Under the pieces are notes generated by a model. It was not told the DNA's origin. It ran no database searches and saw only the letters and a list, made by a program, of their open reading frames with translations. Made by a program: the position numbers and the translations under genes. 11,909 nucleotides of DNA, taken from Chloroflexota bacterium (GTDB lineage: Bacteria > Chloroflexota > Dehalococcoidia > Bin125). The stretch lies in contig JAPOXB010000009.1 in the NCBI GenBank assembly GCA_026707335.1, positions 15,858-27,766 of the forward strand, written 5' to 3'. Shown piece by piece: positions 1 to 6,798 of the stretch; positions within the stretch are counted from its first letter, which is position 1; each line of letters starts with the position of its first letter.

Positions 1-1267
1 CCGTCCACATCGAGACGACCTCGGCGATGTCCTCGCCGGTGACGACGGCGTCGTCGTCGCCGCGCTCCTGATCGAGGTCCTTCTCCAGCGTCTCGATGCG
101 CTCCTGCAGCTTGAGCTCGCGGTCGCGTAACTCAGCGGCGTACTCGTACTGCTGGGAGTTGATCGCCGTTTCCTTCTCCTTGCGGATGCTCTCCAGGCCC
201 ACCATCGCCTCCTTGAGGCTGGGCGGGGTGTACGAGCGGCGAATTCGGACGCGGGAGGCGGACTCGTCGATCAGGTCGATGGCCTTGTCCGGCAGGGCGC
301 GGTCGGAGATGTAGCGGGCCGACATCTCGGCGGCGGCCGCGACGGCCTCCTCGGAGATGGCGAGCTTGTGGTGCGCCTCGTACTGGCCCTTGATGCCGTT
401 CAGGATCTCGACCGTCTCCTCGACGCTCGGCTCATCGACGACGATGGGTTGGAAGCGCCGCTCGAGGGCGGCGTCCCGCTCGATGTGCTTGCGGTAGTCG
501 TCGAGCGTGGTCGCGCCGATGGTCTGCAACTCGCCCCGTGCGAGGGACGGCTTGAGGATGTTAGCCGCGTCGACGGCGCCCTCGGCCGCCCCCGCGCCGA
601 CGAGCATGTGCATCTCGTCGATGAAGAGCACGCAGTTACCGGCGTTCTTGATCTCCTCGATGACCTTCTTGAGGCGCTCCTCGAACTCGCCCCGGTACTT
701 GGTGCCGGCGACGAGGGACCCGACATCGAGGGTGAGCAGGCGCTTGCCTTGCAGCGTCTCCGGCACATCGCCGCCGGTGATGCGCTGCGCCAGGCCCTCG
801 ACGACGGCGGTCTTGCCGACGCCGGGCTCGCCGATGAGCACGGGGTTGTTCTTGGTCCGCCGCGAGAGGATCTGGATGACCCGCTGGATCTCCTGTTCGC
901 GGCCGATCACGGGGTCCAACTGCTCGGAGCGGGCGGCGGCCGTAAGGTCGATGCCGAGCTGGTCGATGGTGGGCGTGCGGGTGGTGGAGCGGCCGCCGCT
1001 GGGGCTGCCCGCCTTGCCGCCCGTGCTCGCGCCGCTGGCGGCGGGGGAGCTCTGCGAGAGGATGCGCGTGGTCTCGGCGCGGACGCGCTCGAGGTTGACG
1101 CCCAGGCTCTCCAGCACGCCGGCGGCGATCCCCTCGCCCTCGCGCACGAGGCCGAGCAGCAGGTGCTCGGTGCCGATGTAGTTGTGGTTGAAGCGCTGGG
1201 CCTCTTCCTGGGCGAGGGTGAGGACACGCCGGGCGCGCTCGGTGAACTTGTCAAAGCGATCGGCCAT
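1..1267 (-). CDS. clpC: ClpC-type Clp ATPase, N-terminal part (cut by the window edge)
   Basis: AAA+ unfoldase that feeds substrates to the ClpP protease in the cytoplasm. About 422 residues are visible; the second AAA+ module lies outside the window. In order: a Clp N-domain (about residues 5-72), a Gly/Ser-rich linker (about 73-100), then AAA+ module D1 with Walker A GEPGVGKT at 146-153, Walker B VLFIDE at 213-218 and an ALERRF arginine-finger region. A UVR/M-domain helical segment follows at about 360-400, and the visible part ends at VVSMWT, the usual entry to D2. The ATG at 1265-1267 has a GGAGGG ribosome binding site. The oddity is the N-domain: ClpC normally carries two Clp repeats and Walker A near residue 210, but here only one repeat precedes the linker. 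No CtsR or CIRCE operator was seen. The family call is firm; ClpC rather than ClpE or ClpB rests on the N-domain style and the UVR motif. Confidence 0.95.
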   Translation of the reverse strand, partial: MADRFDKFTERARRVLTLAQEEAQRFNHNYIGTEHLLLGLVREGEGIAAGVLESLGVNLERVRAETTRILSQSSPAASGASTGGKAGSPSGGRSTTRTPTIDQLGIDLTAAARSEQLDPVIGREQEIQRVIQILSRRTKNNPVLIGEPGVGKTAVVEGLAQRITGGDVPETLQGKRLLTLDVGSLVAGTKYRGEFEERLKKVIEEIKNAGNCVLFIDEMHMLVGAGAAEGAVDAANILKPSLARGELQTIGATTLDDYRKHIERDAALERRFQPIVVDEPSVEETVEILNGIKGQYEAHHKLAISEEAVAAAAEMSARYISDRALPDKAIDLIDESASRVRIRRSYTPPSLKEAMVGLESIRKEKETAINSQQYEYAAELRDRELKLQERIETLEKDLDQERGDDDAVVTGEDIAEVVSMWT

Positions 1268-1298
1268 GGCGTCCCTCCATCCTTCCAGCGTTAGATTG

Positions 1299-1327
1299 AG
1301 CCTACCAACGGCCCCAGGGCCAGTCTA
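1299..1327 (-). promoter_or_regulatory. Possible sigma-70-like promoter of clpC
   Basis: On the minus strand TAGACT (1322-1327, 4 of 6 matches to the -35 consensus) lies exactly 17 nt before TAGGCT (1299-1304, 3 of 6 to the -10). Initiation near 1291 would give a leader of about 25 nt that carries the GGAGGG site. The -10 match is weak, so this is only a candidate. Confidence 0.3.
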
Positions 1328-1337
1328 CGCGACGCCC

Positions 1338-1356
1338 CCGCCGGAGTGGCCGGCGG
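1338..1356 (-). terminator. GC hairpin after the S1 gene, weak terminator candidate
   Basis: A perfect 7-bp stem (CCGCCGG at 1338-1344 with CCGGCGG at 1350-1356) around a 5-nt loop lies about 35 nt beyond the S1 stop codon and before the possible clpC promoter. No T-run follows on the minus strand, so it is not a standard intrinsic terminator. It may slow transcription or protect the S1 mRNA 3' end. Confidence 0.25.
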
Positions 1357-1390
1357 CGCTCGATCGGCGACAGAAGGGGGGACGAGGGGG

Positions 1391-2860
1391 CTACTCGGCG
1401 GCAGTGCGGTTGCGGAGTTCTTCCTCGGAGATGCCGGCCTTCTGCAGCGCCGCCTCCATGGCGCTGACGGGGGCGGGAGGCGGGGCCGGGGCGGCGGGAG
1501 CCGCGGCATCGCCCGACGCGGCGGCGTCGGCGGACGCGGGCTCCGCGGCCGGCGGCGGGGCCTCGCCCCGCTCGACGCCGAACTGCTCGGCGACGTCCTC
1601 GGGCAGGAACTGGATACCGCCCTCGTCGTTGAAGGCCCAGCCCGAGCGCTCGGCCTCGGCGCGGGCCTGGCGCAGGCTCAGCCCCAGGCGGTGACGGTCG
1701 CGCTCGATGCGGACGATTTTGACCGGCACGACGTCGCCCTCGCCCAGCACCTCGCGCGGGTGCGAGATGCGCCGGTCGACCAACTCGGAGACATGGATCA
1801 GGCCCTCGACGGGCCCGTCGATGCGGGCGAAGGCGCCGAACGTGACGAGCTTGGTGACGATGCTGGGCACGACCTGGTTGACGTCGTACTTCGAGACGAC
1901 GACGTCCCACTCCTCGGGGCGCGCCCGGCGGATGGAAAGCCCGATCTTCTTGGCCTCCTGGTCGACCTTCATGACGTAGACGTCGACGGGCTGGCCGATC
2001 TTGAACAGTGTCTCGGGGTCTACGTTGCGGTCCCAGGAAAGTTCCGAGAGGTGCACCAGGCCGTCGGCCCCGCCGAGGTCGACGAAGACGCCGAAGCTGC
2101 GGATGCTGGTGACCTTGCCGGAGCGGATCTCGCCTTCGCGCAGTTCGGTGAGGAGGCGGTCCTTCTGCTCGGCGCGCCACTCCTGCATGGCGGCGCGCTC
2201 GGAGAGGATGACGCGGTTGCGGCGGCGGTTGATCTCGATGACCTTGAGCCGCAGGTTCCGGCCTACGAAGTCGGCCAACCCGCCGCCGTCGCCCCGGTCG
2301 GGCGCGGCGCCCACGACCTGGCTGAGCGGTACGAAGGAGTTGACCCCCTCAACGTTGACCAGCAAGCCGCCCTTGTTGAAGCCGGTGACCGCCGCCTCGA
2401 AGATCTCACCGCTCTCGTGGCGGTTCTGGAGCTCCCGCCAGCCCTGCTCGCCGCGCGCCCGGTCGACCGAGAGGAGCAGTTGGTCCTCCTCGACTTCGGG
2501 CTGCAGCACGTAGACGAGCAGCGTGTCGCCGATGTTCAGGGCGGCGCGCTGGTCGGGCGTGAGGGAGTGCATCTCGCTGGGGGCGACGATGCCCTCCGCC
2601 TTCGCGCGGACATCGACGATGAAGCTGTCGCCCGCACGCCCGACGAGCGTGCCCTCGACGACGTCGCCCCGCTGGAGCTGCTCGAAGGCCGGGCCGGACG
2701 ATTCGAGCAACTCCTCCATGCTGGGCTTGCCGGAGGAGGCGGGGGGGCGGTCGGAGACGGGGGGTGAAGCGGACGAGTTCTCTGCCAAGGACGTTGGTGT
2801 CGCCGGCGCGCGCTCGCTCCGTGCCCGGAGGGCGGACGCCGACCCTTTCGCGCTGCGCAT
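1391..2860 (-). CDS. rpsA: S1 RNA-binding protein with four S1 domains (ribosomal protein S1-like)
   Basis: Likely binds mRNA and helps load it on the 30S subunit. From the ATG at 2858-2860 the protein has 489 residues. Four OB-fold S1 domains are seen at about 63-134, 150-223, 242-313 and 326-399. Domains 3 and 4 are most canonical, with SFGVFVDL...GLVHLSEL and TFGAFARI...GLIHVSEL. A Ser/Ala/Pro-rich N-terminus (about 1-47) and an Ala/Pro-rich stretch (about 432-466) flank them, and the C-terminus ends in a short predicted helix. The frame is open to a further start at 2947, but that would run back towards the 5S terminator, so 2860 is preferred. None of the possible starts (2860, a TTG near 2786, ATG 2719) has a clear Shine-Dalgarno sequence. 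The TAG stop is at 1391-1393. Four-domain S1 proteins occur in Gram-positive-like lineages; whether this one is a stable ribosomal protein cannot be read from sequence. Confidence 0.9.
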   Translation of the reverse strand: MRSAKGSASALRARSERAPATPTSLAENSSASPPVSDRPPASSGKPSMEELLESSGPAFEQLQRGDVVEGTLVGRAGDSFIVDVRAKAEGIVAPSEMHSLTPDQRAALNIGDTLLVYVLQPEVEEDQLLLSVDRARGEQGWRELQNRHESGEIFEAAVTGFNKGGLLVNVEGVNSFVPLSQVVGAAPDRGDGGGLADFVGRNLRLKVIEINRRRNRVILSERAAMQEWRAEQKDRLLTELREGEIRSGKVTSIRSFGVFVDLGGADGLVHLSELSWDRNVDPETLFKIGQPVDVYVMKVDQEAKKIGLSIRRARPEEWDVVVSKYDVNQVVPSIVTKLVTFGAFARIDGPVEGLIHVSELVDRRISHPREVLGEGDVVPVKIVRIERDRHRLGLSLRQARAEAERSGWAFNDEGGIQFLPEDVAEQFGVERGEAPPPAAEPASADAAASGDAAAPAAPAPPPAPVSAMEAALQKAGISEEELRNRTAAE

Positions 2861-2872
2861 GGTAGCCAGGGG

Positions 2873-2894
2873 CCCCGGTCGGGGCAAACCGGGG
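2873..2894 (-). promoter_or_regulatory. Leader hairpin just upstream of the S1 start codon
   Basis: CCCCGGT at 2888-2894 (minus-strand sense) pairs perfectly with ACCGGGG at 2873-2879 around an 8-nt loop, ending 12 nt before the ATG where a Shine-Dalgarno sequence would be expected and none is seen. It could be a translational control element, or lie outside the mRNA if transcription starts closer to the gene. Confidence 0.35.
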
Positions 2895-2952
2895 TCGGGA
2901 GTGCGAAGGCCGGTCGGGGTGGGGCGGACCGGTGATCCCCGCCGCAAATGCG

Positions 2953-2976
2953 AACGCCCGCCGGATGACGGGCGTT
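2953..2976 (-). terminator. Hairpin terminator of the tRNA-Ala/5S unit
   Basis: Starting 14 nt after the 5S 3' end, AACGCCCG (2969-2976) and CGGGCGTT (2953-2960) form a perfect 8-bp stem with an 8-nt loop. The following minus-strand bases hold only a short T-run (CGCATTTG), so termination may be imperfect and some S1 mRNA could come from readthrough. Confidence 0.6.
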
Positions 2977-2989
2977 GGCGCAGAAGCGG

Positions 2990-3106
2990 GCTGGCGATGG
3001 CCTATTTTCCGCAGGGGGTCGCCCCCCAAGTATCGTCGGCGCTGCGGCGTTTCACTTCCGTGTTCGGGATGGGAACGGGTGGGGCCACCGCGCTCTGATC
3101 ACCAGC
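2990..3106 (-). rRNA. rrf: 5S ribosomal RNA
   Basis: The minus strand carries hallmark bacterial 5S segments: CCCATCCCGAACACGGAAGT (around 3054-3073) followed by GCCGCAGCGCCGACGATACT. Helix I closes between CTGGTGAT at the 5' end and ATCGCCAG at the 3' end, plus one outer G-C pair, giving about 117 nt, the normal 5S length. It lies 52 nt downstream of tRNA-Ala on the same strand and is followed by a hairpin terminator. No 16S or 23S sequence lies next to it; protein genes flank the pair. Exact ends are set by helix pairing and may be off by 1-2 nt. Confidence 0.95.
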
Positions 3107-3115
3107 GCCGGAGGC

Positions 3116-3121
3116 ATTGTA
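3116..3121 (-). promoter_or_regulatory. Possible -10 element for 5S rRNA
   Basis: TACAAT (5 of 6 matches to TATAAT) ends 9-10 nt before the mapped 5S 5' end, close to where a -10 would sit for a transcript starting at or just ahead of mature 5S. No convincing -35 is found 16-19 nt upstream; the best windows match 2 of 6. The 5S may thus have its own weak promoter besides readthrough from tRNA-Ala. Confidence 0.3.
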
Positions 3122-3158
3122 GGCAGGGGCGGGCCTTCGGCGCCAGCGGGCGATGGGG

Positions 3159-3234
3159 TGGTGGAGCCGAGGGGGATCGAACCCCTGACCTCCGCCTTGC
3201 AAAGGCGGCGCTCTCCCGGCTGAGCTACGGCCCC
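3159..3234 (-). tRNA. tRNA-Ala (anticodon TGC), CCA encoded
   Basis: A full cloverleaf reads on the minus strand. The acceptor stem GGGGCCG pairs with CGGCTCC and includes the G3-U70 wobble that marks alanine tRNAs. The D-arm is GCTC/GAGC, the anticodon stem CCGCC/GGCGG with loop TTTGCAA (anticodon TGC), the variable loop AGGTC, and the T-arm AGGGG-TTCGATC-CCCCT. Discriminator A is followed by CCA in the genome, for 76 nt in all. In many bacteria this tRNA sits in the 16S-23S spacer; here it stands before 5S alone. Confidence 0.97.
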
Positions 3235-3242
3235 GGGCGGCG

Positions 3243-3267
3243 GTCCGGCGGCCGGCGACGGCCGGAC
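3243..3267 (-). other. GC hairpin between the histidine kinase gene and tRNA-Ala
   Basis: GTCCGGC (3243-3249) and GCCGGAC (3261-3267) form a 7-bp perfect stem with an 11-nt GC-rich loop, 8 nt ahead of the tRNA 5' end and about 70 nt after the kinase stop codon. No T-run follows. It could end the signalling operon transcript or serve in tRNA leader processing. No good tRNA promoter was recognised in 3235-3336. Confidence 0.25.
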
Positions 3268-3336
3268 GGACGCAGGGACAGCCTACTCGCTCGACGGGGC
3301 CAATGACGTCGCCGCAAGAGGGAGCGACGCGGGCGA

Positions 3337-5514
3337 CTACCCGCCCGCCGACGCGGGCTCGCCGCTCTCGGCCTCGGCGCGCGCGCTCTGCAGCGGCAGT
3401 TCGACGATCATCTCGGTGAACTCGCCGGGCGCCGAGTCGACGCGGATCGTGCCGCCGTGCTTCTGCACGATGTCGCGCGTGATGGCGAGGCCGAGCCCGG
3501 TGCCGCGGTTGGTGGGCTTGGTGGTGAAGAAGGGGTTGAAGATCTTCTCCATGACCTCGGGCGGCATGCCGCTGCCGTTGTCGCGGACGCGGACCTCGAC
3601 ATGCTCCTCGGCCCGGCGGGTGAAGAGCTCCAGCGTCGGCATGTAGTCGGCGGCGGTGCCGGCCTCCTGGGCGGCGCGGCGCTTCTCGTCGGTGGCGTCG
3701 CAGGCGTTGCTGACCATGTTCAGGAAGACGCGCCCGAGTTCCTGCGGCACGGCCTCGATCTCGCCCGCGTCGGGGTCGAATTCCTGCTTCATGTCGAGTT
3801 GGAAGTTGGGGTCGGTGGCGCGGGCGCTGTGGTAGGCCAGCCGGGCGTGTTCGTCGACCAGTTTATTGATGTCGGTCGCCTGGACGTCGGTGGATTCGCG
3901 GCCCATCTGCAGCATGTCCTGCACGATCCGGTTGGCGCGATCGCCGTGGGAGAGGATGCGCGTGAGGTTGTCGGAGAGGTCCTGCTGGATCTCCCCGATC
4001 AACTCCCGCTGGTCGTCGGTCAACTGACCGTCGCCCTCCTCCATGACCTCCCGCATCTCGACGAGCAACTCCTCCGAGGACTCGGAGAAGTTCTTGACGA
4101 AGTTGAGCGGGTTGCGGATCTCGTGCGCGACGCCGGCGGTCAGCTCGCCCAGCGCCGCCAGCTTCTCGCGGACCACGATCTGGTCCTGCGCCTTCTGCAG
4201 GTCGGCCAGCACGACTTCCAGCTGGTCGTTCTTGCCCTGCAGCTCTTCCGCCAGCTTCTCCACCAAGTTCAGGCGCTGCACCTCGTGCGCGTGGCGGCGG
4301 AAGACTTCCAACGCAGCGGCCATGTCGGCGACCTCGTCCTGCCCGATGATCTCGACGGGCTCCTCGATGTCGCCCTCCGCCATGCGCCGCATGCGGTCGG
4401 ACAGGCTCTCGAGCCGGCGGAGCAGGACGCGCCCGACGTAGAGCCAGGCGATGAGCAGGGCGCCGCCGACGCTGACGCCGCTGATCGCGAGCAGCGCCGT
4501 GCGGCCGGTCCCGATGGCCTGCGACGACGCCTCGGTCGCATCGAGCGCGCTGGCGTTGGCAGCGCTCACGAGGCCATCGACCTCGTTGACCAGGTCGATG
4601 ACGATGACGCGATTGAGCGCCAGCAACTCCTGCTGCCGCTCTCGGAGCCGCAACTGCTGTTCAAAGAGGTCGAAGCCGCGGCCCTCGTCGAGGCCGGCGT
4701 TGAACATCTCGGTGAAGACGGGCTCCAGCACCCCGCGCATCGGCTGGCCGAGCGAGCGCAGATTCCGCTGCATCCGTCCGACGGCGGCCTCGAAGCGCTC
4801 GCGCAACGGCTCGACGGCCGCGGCGATGGAGACACTCGAAGCGGTCGCCATGAGTTGGGTCACGATGTTCAGATCGCCCTGCAACTCCGCGAGATGGCGA
4901 TAGCGGGCGATCTCGTCCTCCGAGAGGTGCTCCGCCCGGGGGCGCGCGGGCGCCCCGATCTCGCGGTAGCCGGTCATGGCGTAGAAGAGTTGGTCGTCGA
5001 TCGCCGGGATCACCAGGCTGTCGAGGCGGCTGCGCAGCCCCGCGAACTGTTCCATCCCCAGCTCGCTCCGCTCGCTCAGGCTGAAGAGCGCGGAGCGGTC
5101 GACCGTCAGCGCATCGATGTTGAAGATCAGCGCGTCGGCGTGGGCGCGGATCTGCGTGAACCGCTCGGGGTCGGTGGCGCGCCGCTCCAGGTCCGCTAAC
5201 TGCTGCTCGAAGACGCGCTGGTCCTCCGCGATGCGCGACGACACGTCGGAGAGTTCCTCGGGCGTCGCGGCGGCCGCGAGGTTCGGCGCCGCCGCCACCA
5301 GCTGGCTGCTGTACTCCGCCACGCCGAAGGCGAGTTCAAGCTCGGGCAGGCTCCCCTCGTTCACGCGGGCCTGGGCGTTGCCGACCCGGTCGAAGGAGAA
5401 CCACCCCACCAGACTCGCGGCGACGGTGAGAACGACCGCCCCTCCGATACCCAGGTAGAGCTGGGTCGAGATCCGGAAGCGGAGCGCAAGCAGACGCTTG
5501 AGTTGGGCGCTCAC
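3337..5514 (-). CDS. Membrane sensor histidine kinase (HAMP, HisKA, HATPase)
   Basis: Two-component sensor kinase of 725 residues, inner membrane. TM1 is at about 19-41, then a roughly 297-residue extracytoplasmic region that looks wholly helical, TM2 at about 339-358, a HAMP domain (about 359-411), a coiled coil (about 412-450), and the phosphoacceptor H-box AHEIRNPLN with His464. The HATPase follows with its N-box near 599-605 (NMVSNACDA), G1 box DNGSG at 645-649 and G2 box GTGLGL at 671-676. All catalytic motifs are intact and there is no attached receiver. The GTG start at 5512-5514 overlaps the TGA of the binding-protein gene (GTGA), so the two are probably translationally coupled; the frame continues upstream but only through that gene. 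Its place after a solute-binding lipoprotein suggests it reads that protein's liganded state, as TorS reads TorT. The likely phosphate acceptor is the receiver-PP2C protein of the same operon (inference). Confidence 0.93.
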   Translation of the reverse strand: MSAQLKRLLALRFRISTQLYLGIGGAVVLTVAASLVGWFSFDRVGNAQARVNEGSLPELELAFGVAEYSSQLVAAAPNLAAAATPEELSDVSSRIAEDQRVFEQQLADLERRATDPERFTQIRAHADALIFNIDALTVDRSALFSLSERSELGMEQFAGLRSRLDSLVIPAIDDQLFYAMTGYREIGAPARPRAEHLSEDEIARYRHLAELQGDLNIVTQLMATASSVSIAAAVEPLRERFEAAVGRMQRNLRSLGQPMRGVLEPVFTEMFNAGLDEGRGFDLFEQQLRLRERQQELLALNRVIVIDLVNEVDGLVSAANASALDATEASSQAIGTGRTALLAISGVSVGGALLIAWLYVGRVLLRRLESLSDRMRRMAEGDIEEPVEIIGQDEVADMAAALEVFRRHAHEVQRLNLVEKLAEELQGKNDQLEVVLADLQKAQDQIVVREKLAALGELTAGVAHEIRNPLNFVKNFSESSEELLVEMREVMEEGDGQLTDDQRELIGEIQQDLSDNLTRILSHGDRANRIVQDMLQMGRESTDVQATDINKLVDEHARLAYHSARATDPNFQLDMKQEFDPDAGEIEAVPQELGRVFLNMVSNACDATDEKRRAAQEAGTAADYMPTLELFTRRAEEHVEVRVRDNGSGMPPEVMEKIFNPFFTTKPTNRGTGLGLAITRDIVQKHGGTIRVDSAPGEFTEMIVELPLQSARAEAESGEPASAGG

Positions 5515-6797
5515 GGTTCCCGGTTCCCCATCGTCCCCACGGGGTGGTATTCGCCGTCGGGGCCAATCACGGTCAGGAAGACGGCGTCCGACCCCTGGTT
5601 CTGGTTGTCTCCGGCGCCGTAGCGCAACTGGAAACCGTCGATGTCGATGGCGTCGCCGCGCAGCACGCTGTCGAGGAAGCAGGCCCGGTCGACTTCCCGG
5701 CCGCATCGCTCCAGGCCGGCGATCACCAGGCGCCCGGCGAGGTAGCCCTCGAGGGAGACGAAGCCGGGGACCGCGTCGGGCGCGTAGGCCGCCAGCGCGT
5801 CCAAGTAGGTGGAGACGACGGGCAAGGTGTCATCGGTCGGGAAGGGCACCACCTGCGTGACGTACACTCCCTCCCCGGAAGGGCCGAGTTCGTCCGCCAA
5901 TGCGTTGCTGCCCACGAACGAGACGGTCATGAAGACCGGATCCAATCCCGTGTAGCGCGCCCAGGATACCAACGCCGCCACCGGCCGATAGGCGCCGATG
6001 ATGATCACTGCCTGCGGCGCGCCCGCCTGCAGGTCCAGCAGGGCCGTCTTCACGGCCGTCGTGTTGCGCGTGTACACGCCGACGGCCACGGGTTCGCTGC
6101 CGCGGCGCTCCAAGGCGAGTTCCACGCCCCGCAGACCGGCCCGCCCGTAGGAATCGTCCTGATACATCACGGCGATGCGATCGATGCCGAGATCCTGGGT
6201 AAGGCGCTCGACCATCTCCTCGGTCTCCTGGTAGTAGGAGGCCCGGAGGTTCAGCACGTAGTCCAATTCCGGGGCACGCAGCAGTTGGGCGCCGGTGAAG
6301 GGTGCGATGTAGGGGACGCCGGCGCTCTCCGCCACGGGCACCGCCGAGCGCGACGTGGGCGTGCCGACCGCTCCGATCAGCGCGAATACGTCCTCCTCGA
6401 TGAGTTGCAGCGTGTTGGCGATCGCGGCCTCGGGTTCGTAGGCGTCGTCGAGAGACGAGAGCTCCAGGAGCCGGCCGTGGACGCCGCCGCGCTGGTTGGC
6501 CTCGTGGAAGGCGGCCTGGATGCCGATCTGCATGTTGCGGCCGAGTTCCTGCGCGGGCCCACTGAAGGCCGCGGACTGGCCGAAGACGACGCGTTGGTCG
6601 TAGACCCCCGGGGCGGCGGGGCCGGCCGCGCCGGCAACCGTTGTCGCCTCGGAGGCGGGATCTTGGGACTGCTGAGCGTCGTCACCGCCCGACCCACTGC
6701 AGGCCGTCGCGGTGAGGACGACCGCCGCAGCGGCGAGAGCTACGGCTGCACGGACGCCCAACTCGGGCAGCACGGCGGCCGGCGACAGGGAAGCCAC
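5511..6797 (-). CDS. Lipoprotein of the branched-chain amino-acid/amide binding family
   Basis: Extracytoplasmic ligand-binding protein of 428 residues, family Peripla_BP_6 (LivJ/AmiC-like fold). A hydrophobic signal segment (about 16-32) ends in TATAC with Cys33 as the predicted lipidated residue. A low-complexity linker follows to about residue 64, then two lobes that begin RVVFGQSAAFSGPAQELG, with PVAESAGVPYIAPFTG and IDRIAVMYQDDSYGRAGL as family-typical segments. Two cysteines near the C-terminus (CGREVDRAC) might form a disulfide. The start is GTG at 6795-6797, one nt after the stop of the preceding kinase gene, with GGAGGG/GGTGGG as ribosome binding site inside that gene. No permease or ATPase gene is near, while a sensor kinase overlaps its 3' end. 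A sensing role is therefore more likely than transport, though an unlinked transporter cannot be excluded. The ligand is not predictable. Confidence 0.9.
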   Translation of the reverse strand: MASLSPAAVLPELGVRAAVALAAAAVVLTATACSGSGGDDAQQSQDPASEATTVAGAAGPAAPGVYDQRVVFGQSAAFSGPAQELGRNMQIGIQAAFHEANQRGGVHGRLLELSSLDDAYEPEAAIANTLQLIEEDVFALIGAVGTPTSRSAVPVAESAGVPYIAPFTGAQLLRAPELDYVLNLRASYYQETEEMVERLTQDLGIDRIAVMYQDDSYGRAGLRGVELALERRGSEPVAVGVYTRNTTAVKTALLDLQAGAPQAVIIIGAYRPVAALVSWARYTGLDPVFMTVSFVGSNALADELGPSGEGVYVTQVVPFPTDDTLPVVSTYLDALAAYAPDAVPGFVSLEGYLAGRLVIAGLERCGREVDRACFLDSVLRGDAIDIDGFQLRYGAGDNQNQGSDAVFLTVIGPDGEYHPVGTMGNREP

Positions 6798-6798
6798 G

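Noticed and set aside
368..1294. A 308-codon plus-strand frame opposite clpC
   Set aside because: Antisense to strongly conserved AAA+ motifs; composition typical of a reverse-frame artefact.
1346..2767. A 473-codon open frame on the plus strand opposite the S1 gene
   Set aside because: It lies fully antisense to a clear four-domain S1 protein, has no recognisable family and shows the Asp/Ala/Leu/Gly-rich composition expected of a reverse-frame shadow in GC-rich DNA.
2861..2947. N-terminal extension of the S1 protein to a start at 2947
   Set aside because: It adds a Pro/Arg/Gly-rich stretch with no conservation signal, covers the leader hairpin and reaches to within a few bases of the 5S terminator; the ATG at 2860 is more plausible.
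3279..3308. A promoter for tRNA-Ala with TAGGCT as -10
   Set aside because: Only 3 of 6 matches and no -35 at 16-19 nt; the region is too GC-rich to call a promoter by eye.
3457..5199. A 580-codon open frame on the plus strand opposite the histidine kinase
   Set aside because: Antisense shadow: stop codons are rare in this frame of GC-rich coding DNA. The translation is low-complexity (many Leu-Gln, Asp-Val, His-Asp) without domain motifs, while the minus strand has intact kinase boxes.
5515..5706. Extension of the histidine kinase frame upstream to 5706
   Set aside because: The extra 64 codons lie inside the binding-protein gene and are Arg/Pro-rich; the GTG overlapping the stop codon is a natural coupled start directly before the TM1 region.
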